This document shows positions 51,225 to 61,328 of a stretch of 64,000 bases of DNA, one piece after another. The notes beneath the pieces were generated by a model that did not search any database, was not told where the DNA came from, and saw only the letters and a list, made by a program, of their open reading frames with translations. Where the stretch lies: NCBI GenBank assembly GCA_017163975.1, contig JAFFSR010000237.1, forward strand, positions 5,022,001 through 5,086,000, in the 5' to 3' direction. How positions within the stretch are numbered: the first letter of the stretch is position 1; every line of letters starts with the position of its first letter. The translations under genes were made by a program, and so were the position numbers. This DNA is from Anastatus disparis (lineage: Eukaryota; Arthropoda; Insecta; Hymenoptera; Eupelmidae).

Positions 51225-54200
51225 TGATTAATGATCTCATACGGGATTATACTTACTGTAACATTAATCATATTTTTTTATATTTTTCTTCAACTTTGAG
51301 ATATTCTATAATGCTTACCCCTTTTTTTGGAAGCAAAAAATAATTATATCTCAATTGTATTTTATTCGCTTTTATGTTAGATAATTTTTTAATTTCTATT
51401 ATAAACATTTTCAATTCGATGATCGCCTTATATAAATATATTGTATGAATATTTACTCAATTCTATTTACTTAATCCAATTAAAAGTTACGACTTTTATT
51501 ATTATGTATATTATTACGCAAAGTCACGGTTATAACTTGCGCTTACGCAAACTGCTGTCAATGTTAAACTGTAATTTACGTATACATGAAAAAAAAGAAA
51601 GAAAAATTGAAATTGTGATAATTAAAAGTGTTAATGTTTAGTCAACATTTTCGATTTTAAGGTTCGTCTGTCAATGTTAAACGTTACAGTAATATAAACA
51701 GTTAATTAAGCCAATACTGACGCAAGAATATTATTTAATATTGACAATTGTGCAGTACAGTTAAGGATGAATGTGTGTAAAGTAAACGTTATAGTGCAAA
51801 TGGTAATTCTTTGTTGTACGTATTGTTGAAAGTGTGCTTGTGTTGTATGTGTATTTTTCTGGATGTATATTTGAAAAATTTTAATGAAATGTTGTGAATT
51901 AAAAAATGAATAAAGATATTTTTAACAGATCAATCATGTTGTACTAAAAATTTTCGAATCTTAAAATTTATAGAAAAAAGAAGAAAACAATAATATCATC
52001 TATTATACTACATCATTTCAATATTATACAAGACAATATTTATCCTTACTATATTAAAATTTTGAAGTTTGATTTTTCAATCTAAAAAAAACGTTCTTAT
52101 TATTAAGGAAAACTTAACTGATTTACCGACAAACATAATAAACGTTCGTTGCACCCAAACCAAAAATCTGTTAATTATTAAATCCAATAAGCCCGAAAGA
52201 GCATTGACATCAAAACTGAAAAGAGAGAGAGAAAAAAAGGTAAAAGATATTAACGTGACGAATTTAAAACAAAAATAAAAAGAAGAAGAAAAGGTAAAAG
52301 AAACATTACCATTTTCCTCTCTCTTCGTTCCACAAAACTTTTTATTTCTCGATTTCTAAGAAGGTAAAAAAAAAAGCAAAGCCAAGCGTTAGTATATGTA
52401 ATATAGATATATAAAAGTATATACTGTATATATCAAACGTTGGACGTGAACTCGTTAGTAACAAGATCCCACTAATGACTGAGTACACGTCGCGCGAACG
52501 AGCGAGCGAGCAAGCGCGCGCCGCGAGCTTCGCTACTACGTTGGTTTTATAAAAAAAGTAAAAAAAAAAAAGAGAGAAGAAAAGACGGAAAAAGTGGAAA
52601 GCAAAAGAGAAGGAAAAAAAAGGAAGAAAAAGAAGTTAAAAAAAGGAAAAAAAAAGCAGGAGAAGAGAGAAAAGAGAGAAGGTGAGCAACGCTGGGTGTT
52701 TATAGTCTGTGCGCCAGTTAAAGAAGACATTGAAATTGACTTCAATTGAGATAGGCTACACTGGCATGAAACACCTTTTCAACTTTTACCCGCTAGACAC
52801 CCCGACGGTAGAGGAGCTTCAACCGAAGCGTAACTTGTCTTTTCATTTCTAAAACGTTTCGTTGACATTTAAAAAAAAAAAAGAACCTGGATTATATATA
52901 ATAAATCAAGCTTCTTTTATCTTATATCTAATTAAAAATAACAAGATAGACTTCATAATGTTAATGTTTAGTTTTTTCTTTTTCTTGACTTTTTTCTAAT
53001 TTTACCATTGGGCGTCACGTACTGACTGTAGGGTAAGTGTTAATTAATTTTTAAGTTGGTTAAATATTTTAAAAAATTATGAATAATTTTTATTTGTTTT
53101 TATCTATCTATTCATAATTAAATTGTTATTGTAAGTTGTTAAAATGTATTTTATACGCAAATACACGAATATACATCAAAATATTATTTTAAAACCTATG
53201 TACAATAAATTATTATTCATTTTCATTTATTAAAATTAAAAAAGAAAACAAAAAAAGGAATATGTATGTTAAATGAGAAAAATATTAAACTTTTTTTTTC
53301 AATATTGACATAAAAATAACAAAATTGATGGGAATAAAAAAGTTTATTTGCAAAGCATTGCATATTTATTTCAGAAAATAAAGAATCAATATATATTCTA
53401 CAGAATTTTAAATAATTTGTAATTTTATTTTAATATTTAAAAAAATAAAAATCAATATTGAAAAATAAAATTGAATAACAATGTACTATTTATCAGTAAG
53501 AAAAAGAAATCATTTAAGATACTTTCGAAAAGAGACATTTAACGTTATTGCAATGATAAAACGGTAGGATTAAATAACAATCAAGAAATATAATAAAATT
53601 GACGAAAATTTATCTCCTCAGATAGAGGAAGCTACAAACGTAAATCCATCTACGGTCGTGTACCTGCATCATGTTTTAGAAATGATAGTAATTTACCATT
53701 GAGAGTGTACCTAACACATACATGTACATTGATGTGTGTGTACCCTTATATCGATATCGAATGTAGGCAATGGGTAAAAGCTATAACGAGGTTGTAAAGC
53801 CTTCAGAAGCCTTCTAGTGGCAAGGATCTATATAGGCTTTTGCGAGCCACCGAAACGATTCGAAACGCCGTAAAATTGTTCTATTTCTCTCTCTCTCTCT
53901 TTTTTCTAGCTTCTTTTTTTTTATTCTTTGCTTTGGCTCACAAGAAAGAGGTAGAAAAAAAGGATATAAAAGCTTTTGGCTTTATTTTTTTCTTTCTTTA
54001 AGGAAAAAAAATAAGCAGAAAATAAGAGAAGAGAGAACATTGGAAAATGAAGAAGATGTGAAAAGGAACAACAAAGCAACGACTTAAAGGTATAATATAA
54101 AAACAAAAGGAAGAAGAAAAAAGAAAAACGATATCTATGTTAGCCAATCCATGTTAGAAGAAATCACTGCAGGGGGTAAACAATCTTGAGGAAAAGTAAG

Positions 54201-55546
54201 GCTTGTTCATTGTTTCAAAAAAAAGAAGAAGAAAAAAGCTAATTTTTCTTAAACAACTTCTTTATGCTTTTCGGTTTATCAAGCAAAAGAGGAAAGAAAA
54301 TTCTTTAAGATTTCACCTTCTTTTTTTTCTATCTTCATGTTCTTCTTTTCCTTATGTCGATTATACGTTCTTCGCGTTGGTTTCTTTTATGTCTCATTGT
54401 CCACGTCTCTTCAGTAGCTTTATTTCTTCTTTTTTTTTGTTCTCTACGCTCCTTTTTTTTATTCTCTCTTCAAAGCCTTATTGTTTTCCTTCCCATGATT
54501 CTTTTTTTTCTACTACTCTTTTGATCATCAAGCTTCTTTTCTTTTATACTTTGGCTTGTCTTTTGCAAATTAACTATAATTTCAATGTTAAACGAGCATA
54601 ATTTAAACACACTTACATCGTATTAATTTGTCTTTAGCGTTATAATCGTAACCCAGAATCAAATATTTTGAAAGGTAATTAAAACTTATTTTATCAAATT
54701 TAAACTTTAAATTACTTACATTAATAAATTAATTAGCGAGTAGAAAATTTTAACTTTAACTTTGTATCCAACAATATTATTTAATTAACAGTTTAAAAAA
54801 TATCAACACATTAAAAAAAAATGTTTAAAAAGTTTTAATTTCCAGCGACTAACAGATGTACCAATAAAAAGTATTGAAATTCAAAATTAAAAAACTTTTT
54901 TGGCCTATAAAAATAACGCAAGGTAATCGGAGAACTAAAATGTACTTATTTAATCAATATTTAGTAAAATCAAAAAGCTTTTAAACTGTCAATATTATCA
55001 ACGTTACAACAACATACATAATGTAACAACTGATAAATTTAACTTTTCAGGGCAAAGAAGCTTTCTTGAACATTACAAAATTTTCCGACTAAAGTCGACA
55101 GGAAATCGCCATCAATATACAGAAATATACAATAATTCAACATCATATGTTGCATGAAGAAGTGCATAACGTAATAAAGTCATAAGAGTATCGGTGCAGC
55201 AAGTATTAATCGAATTAAACAGTTTAGTACTTAAACATATACAGTTATGAACAATTGATATTGAATTAAGTTCTTTGACCACAAGTTTCGAGCGTGCTAC
55301 ATTAATTGACGTCATTGATCCGTAAAAGGGAAAACACTTCAAACTAACTAGAATTTGTACATGTAAATGTAATGTTCAATTCATTTAATAATTTAAATTT
55401 GAATTAAATTTTTATATTAAAGCTTGATTTTGAGAATTAGATCTGGAGAATTTTTTTTATTACTACAAGGTTTTTGTTTTCTTAGATAGTAAAAAGAAGA
55501 AGAAGAAGAAGAAGAAGAAGAAGAAGATAAAAAAAAGGAAAAGGAT
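51225..55546. other. Intergenic region between genes 4 and 5
   Basis: 4.3 kb with no recognisable gene. A CpG-rich patch (52487-52537) is followed by a 150-base purine tract. A 132 aa open frame at 54203-54601 is Phe/Ser/Leu-rich and lies in a pyrimidine tract; it has no family resemblance. The end of the region holds an (AAG)n run and a possible 5' UTR splice acceptor at 55485 just before gene 5. Confidence 0.55.
55494..55527 (+). repeat. (AAG)n microsatellite in the leader of gene 5
   Basis: About eleven AAG units end 20 bases before the start codon of gene 5. A TTTTCTTAG acceptor-like site ends at 55485, so the run may be the start of a 5' UTR exon. Confidence 0.85.
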
Positions 55547-56713
55547 ATGTCTGGAAAAACTATACTTTTGGTTCTGTTACTTGGACTATTATATTGCAGT
55601 AGTAAGAGCACAGCTGGTACAAGACACAAGAGATTCGTCGCATTTCGAAAGGGCAGCACGTTTTTCGTGAGTAATGTACACCATCTAGTCTTTTCTTCTT
55701 CATTTTTTTTTCTCTCTTCCTTTTCCCGTGTTCCTTTTTTTTCTTCTCCTTCTGATTCTGTTCGGTTTAACGTCACAACGTGTGATACCATATTTTTTTT
55801 TTCATTAAAGCTTTCGCCTTTTTTTCGGATACTTCTTTTATTCAACTTATTGCAATTTCTTTCACATCTTTAGATATGCGACCGCTGACGGAAAATATGT
55901 AACGGTCGAGCTGCTTCGTGTATACCGCAGGTTTTGTTCTTTTTTTTTCCTTTTGGGGTGCTATTAGACCTTTTTTTGCGTTCTTTTCTTTTTCTTATGA
56001 ACTGATAATTTTCTGAATTTTTTATCGTACACTTTATGGAAGATCATCTATACTCTTTTTATTACCAAAGTGGATAAGCTGTTAAACGGTTAATGCAGTT
56101 TAACAGCTTATAAAAAAACGTATTAGAAGCAAGTACTGTTTTTTTATAGTTGATCCTACATTATTGAAATATATTTATAAAAGACTTTTCTCTGATGTTT
56201 CTTTTTAACGATTTTTCATTTAAAATTGTATTTCAACAGTATAAACTTTTAATGGATGTTCCTTATTTACTCATTGAGTTGTTTAACTACTAAACCTATA
56301 CTTTATATCCAGATCCATCTTATACATATATATACGTATAAACATCATGTACAGCCAGCCAAATTCCCAAAGTCTTAGTGGCGAAACTCGTTTCTCTCGA
56401 ACAAAGCGATCGGTTTACAATGTTTCGTATTTCTCTCTCTCTCTCTCTCACTCTCTTGCTTAGTTGCGCAATGGATGTAAGAAGAAGTAGAAGAAGAAGA
56501 AGTACAGGAGACCATGCTCTGCTCTGACAAATGGCTTGCCAGATCCAGCCAAGCGCTTGGGCGACACTGTTTCTAGCTACATTTACAATATAAAGATATT
56601 ATATATATATGTGTGTGTATATATATGCACTTATATATTGTAGGTTGGTATGGTTCAGATTTATCCGCCAAGAATGGATATCGCCATACAGCGCTTACAA
56701 GAAAAGATCGATG

Positions 56714-56790
<77 letters not shown>

Positions 56791-59644
56791 GCCTATTCTA
56801 TATGCTTTAATACTAACCTCAATTTCACCAAGCGACACCTGCTTCAAACTTCCCTTTTTATAAGAATAGAACTACTAGTACTACTATTACTAGTTTTATT
56901 CTTTTTTCTCTCTTTCTTTTTTTCTTCTTTTTTTTTTTGCTAATGGGAAATATAACATTTTTCTCTTGTCACTCAACTTACACGTTCTTTGCGACATTCC
57001 TTTGTATTTTTTCGTCCAGTAGGAATGACGTGAAACTTTTTAAAAGAAAGAAAACGAAAAATCGTTAACGTCTATGTCAGTCGAAAAAATGGCAAAAATG
57101 CGAACGATTCGATTAAATTTATTTTCTATATATGCATATTTTTTTAACGAAACATACATTCCAGTCTTTTTTCAATTTTTCACATTTAATAAAATTTTTT
57201 TTTCCTTCTCTTCATTCAGTACCGTCTAAATTACAAAATAGCTGCATTACCACACACAACACTATTTGCTCAAGCAAGTGGTTTCAAGGTTGCCTGGGAA
57301 TTACCAACAACAACATCAAAGTTAAAAGGAGTCAAGCTAAGATATGGTAGATCTGTTCCTTTAGCCGATATCCAAGATAGCGCTGAACTTTTATACGAAA
57401 GGTAATAAATAGTTTAATACTTTATCCATTTGCTTGAATAATGTAAAAAGCCTAGGATGAGAAGAAAAAAAAGTTCCCTTTTTTTTCCTTTTTCTCTTCC
57501 CTTTTAGTACTATACCGTATAGACTTTCCTTAGATACTTTTTAAAGGAAACAGCCAAATTGACGCAGCGCCAAGCGCACTGCGGCCAGTCTTAAGGCAAC
57601 ATACAACATTTTCTATATCCTTTTCCCTAGTTTTGCTTACTATATTTGCTGCAGGCACTCCTTTTTTTTCTTCTCTCCTTGTACTTTATAACTTCTAATG
57701 CATGGATCGTCTTATGTATATAGTATCGTTTCTTAAGAACATATACATTTTTTTTTGTTTTTTTTTCTTTTGGTGTTTGGCGAAACAATGGCTTCAAAAG
57801 AACGATTCTGCATAATTTGATTCTTTAGAGAAAATGAATTATTTTCCCTTGAGGCTAATTTTTTTCAGATTTATCTTCTCATTTTCTTGAAGATTATGTA
57901 TGCATACATTTTCTTCTTTTAGTTGATTTTTTTTGGATCGATCACTTATTTACCAAAAAGGAAAAAAAATCATTGGTTTTCAAAATTTTTATTTTTAATC
58001 CGAAGATATTCTAGAATATATTTTACTTGGAAATGCTAATATTTCCTAATGCATCTTTTTATCATTTTTACATAAATTTTTTACAGGACCAGAAAACTCA
58101 GCTCAGCTTAACTGAACAATCAAATAGTCTCTCTCGCCCCGCTCTCTCGCTGCATATTCTATCATATTTTTTTACGCGAAAAATTTTATCTTCTTAGCAA
58201 TTCTAATATATTTTCCTCAATTATTATTTTCCCATTGTCGCTGTATTACCCTTTGATTTGTTTAAATTCATTGGTGACATTTAAATAATTTGAAAATTTC
58301 ATAAATTTTATCAAGGAATTTTAAAACGCTTTTCTCCTTTGACATTTCAATTTCTGATAGTTTCACGTGATTTCAGCCAAACAAAATTACTTTTATTTTT
58401 TTGTTCTCTCAATTCATCCTTTTAAGAATCCATTTAAAATTTTTACATTTTCAACTTTACGATCGGTAAATTTTATTTCTCTTTTAAAATATTATTTTTA
58501 GTGGAATAAAGTTCAATTGGATTAAATATAAAGGTTCAATGAAGCGATAGCTATGTGAATAAAAAAAGAAGAGATATTGAAATATATAATAAAATTTATT
58601 AAAATATCTTCACTAACCTTTAGAGAAAATGCATATCGAGGCATTGCTACTTTCTTTTATTTATTTTTTCTACTTTCTATGCAGTCATGGATTCAATGGC
58701 AAGATGTGCCTTTTGAAGAGTCTCTGTCAAGCTATGGATTATATAAAAGAAAAGGACGGAGTTTTGATGAAAGTGCTCAATATATTATCCGGGTAAGAAG
58801 AAATAAAAAATAAAAAATAATTAATTCTAAATGTGAAACTTTTGTGATTGATGGTTTAAAATTTGTTCGAAGTATTTTTGTTATTAATGGAGTAATATAC
58901 ATAACGAGTGATGGAAAAATTTTTGTAAACGTTAAAAAATTGCATAAGCCAGCTATTGTTTTATTAAATTAAACAATTAATAAGTATTGATTGATAACTG
59001 TTATTAATAGCACTTTTAGCTTTTTAAAATTTTTATAAAAATTACAGAAAACGAATATTTTTTATGATAAAACGTACATTATAGTGTTCAAACATATTTT
59101 TTGTTTTAAATTTCATGACCTTTGAAATACGTAAATTATATTCAATATCAATACAAATTTTCACGAGTTAATATCAACTTAACGAACAATAAATTAATTC
59201 AAGTAAATGTCTATGCACGACAACAAACATAATGGCATTAAAATTAATGAAATTAAATTTCAAAAGTATTGTTAACACATTGTAATGTCATTAATATCAT
59301 TCAGCAAAACCTTACACGCGATTTTGTACAACTTGAATCTTTCTAATACCTGCACTGATTAATTAAGCATCCTCGAATGTTAAAACACGTTCGAAAATTT
59401 TCATCGCTTTAAAACCAATAATTGAGCTTATTTGACCGTGTTTATATACCCCTGGCATTTTATATATATACATCGACGAGAGGAATATAAACCAAGAGCA
59501 TATATAAAAGATATTAATTGGATTGATTTTAGGTCTGATAATGGAAGTGGAACGTCAGTGCTTGATGCACTTGTGTGCAGGAATTACGCCAATCATTGTC
59601 CATTGCATTTGATTGGGTTCACCGCGTTTACGGAGCAACAATAA
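55547..59644 (+). CDS. DM4/12 family secreted protein, gene 5 (173 aa, 4 exons, divergent)
   Basis: Exons are 55547-55666, 57220-57401, 58685-58792 and 59533-59644, joined in phases 0, 2 and 2, giving 173 residues and TAA. Residues 1-23 are a signal peptide; R26-H-K-R29 precedes FVAFRKGS. W66-E-L-P aligns with the LP site but has no sequon, and the same WELP occurs in gene 6. R81-Y-G-R84 marks the second basic position. The signature is weakened: G106-K-M-C109-L-L-K-S-L-C115, with Lys replacing the usual Arg and Gln replacing the following Glu. The last exon is short and lacks the Y-x-x-A-x-x-x-G motif, but keeps C152-x6-C159. Correct splice sites and an uninterrupted frame argue against a pseudogene. 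Function is unknown. AATAAA overlaps the stop codon; a better placed one is at 59958. Confidence 0.86.
56717..56787. repeat. (AT)n microsatellite, 71 bases
   Basis: A long uninterrupted AT dinucleotide run in intron 1 of gene 5. It creates spurious Tyr-Ile open frames on both sides. Confidence 0.95.
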
Positions 59645-61328
59645 TAAAAAAATGAACGGCAATGAAGAAAAAGAAGAAAAAAAAAGAAAAAAAAATTGCT
59701 TTTTTTCTTTTTTGTGCACGCTTAGCTGAAGCATAACTCGTGCATACACTTTTTTTTTAAACTTCGATATGATCATTAACAGCTGCTAACTTTTCAAGAA
59801 TTGTAAAAGAGCTTGGAGTTAAAAGAAAAAAAATGAATATTCTCTAAATCCGAGCGTAAAAACGCTTTGAGCTTTTGAATAATGTACATTTCTAATTTTT
59901 TTAAATTAATTATCTGCGCTCGTGAAATTAACTACTATGATGTGTAATTAATTTTATAATAAAAATTCTTTTGGAATGATTTTTATAATTTATTTTCTTT
60001 TTAATTTATTATATTTGAATTTGTTTATTTTTTTCACATAATAAATAATAATTAATATTTTCCATAAAAAAGGTAAGAATAAATTAACCACAAAACTATT
60101 TTTTCTGTCTTCTATATACATTTTGTTCATTTTTAAATTAAAAAATTAATTACTTTTTATTTCTTCTTTGATTTTTAAAAAGTGTTATTGAACTTATTTA
60201 TAAAAATTTTTACTAATTAATAAAATATTGCTTTTTTAAATAATAATAAAAGGTAAATTTTGTTTTAATTAGAAACCAGGTAAATCATAATTTAAAATGT
60301 TGTTTTGTAAAATTAAAACGTATTGCTGATAATATTAACAATTGAATTTCTGCAAAATTTCAAGAAACATTACGGAACAATTAAAAAATATTAATTAATT
60401 TTGAAAATAGCAAAGTTAAAATTAGTTCATACGCTACCTTACAATAGTTTTGTTCTTGAAATTATTGTTCTTTACAAATTTGAAAAGTTTCATTTCAAAA
60501 TAAGAACTTTTTGTACAAATTATTAAATAAATATTCCAAAATAAAGTTCAACTTTACACGCAAAATATTTTCCAAAACACTATAAAAAGCCCCCTAAAAT
60601 AGTCGTAAGTGCTTAAAAACTTCCAGCATCGCATTAAATAACCAACAGCCTAAAATAAAAGATGATGCTTCTTTGAAAAAGTACCTTCTACATAATAAAC
60701 AAGTGAAAAGATAAAAAAAATATAAGAAGAAAAGAAATTCATTAAAAAAAAACCAATTTTTCACTAAAAAAGGCGTAATAGCACAAAAGGTTTATAAAAA
60801 AAAATCCTCCAGACGTGAGTATAATATGACTCCTTGTGATATATATAGTAAAGGTCCGAGTAGAAGCAAACAAATCCTCCATAGAGCCCCATAGGCATAA
60901 AGTAGTATATAGTGGTAGAGGCAGTGGTAGTAATACGAACGTACTAGTTTCTACGCTTGATGTTGCTCACTTTTGCTTGTTTGCTATCCTTTTGTACACA
61001 TACGTATATGCTCTTCAATGTTATATGCGTATGCATGCATGTATGTATGTATGTTTGTCGAGCGAGTTATATACATGACGATGAAGAGGCAAGTAAAGCG
61101 CGAGATACTGGAAAAATTTATCTTAGCCGTAGTCAGATTTTTTTCCTTCTTTATTTTTTTGTTTCGGTTTGTACAAGTCACACAATCCGTTACTTTTTTT
61201 CCTTTTTTTCAACATATATAACGAAAGGTAGAAGAGAAAAGAAATAGAAAAAAAATTCTAACAGAAGGAAGAATATTCCTTTTGGTGTACTTTTCATAAA
61301 AGCACAGATCATTATGAAAGCATGAGCC
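59645..61328. other. Intergenic region between genes 5 and 6
   Basis: The shortest spacer in the array, 1.7 kb. No gene is seen. It includes the likely 3' end of gene 5 (AATAAA at 59958), AT-rich DNA to 60.7 kb and a more mixed stretch at 60.8-61.3 kb before gene 6. This last stretch probably includes the promoter and leader of gene 6. Confidence 0.55.
61314..61325 (+). promoter_or_regulatory. Short upstream ORF before gene 6
   Basis: ATG AAA GCA TGA lies just before the gene 6 start. A second out-of-frame ATG at 61322 opens a 21-codon frame that overlaps the first exon. If the leader includes these, they could lower initiation at 61329. The transcription start is not known. Confidence 0.3.

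Noticed and set aside
54203..54601. 132-codon frame, among the longest single open frames in the window
   Set aside because: Phe/Ser/Leu-rich sequence from a pyrimidine tract with an internal Lys/Arg start; no domain, no splice partner.
55417..55845. 142-codon frame on the minus strand
   Set aside because: It is the antisense shadow of exon 1 and intron 1 of gene 5, with serine runs from the AAG repeat.
56613..56943. Frames with Tyr-Ile repeats
   Set aside because: They read through the AT microsatellite and are not coding.
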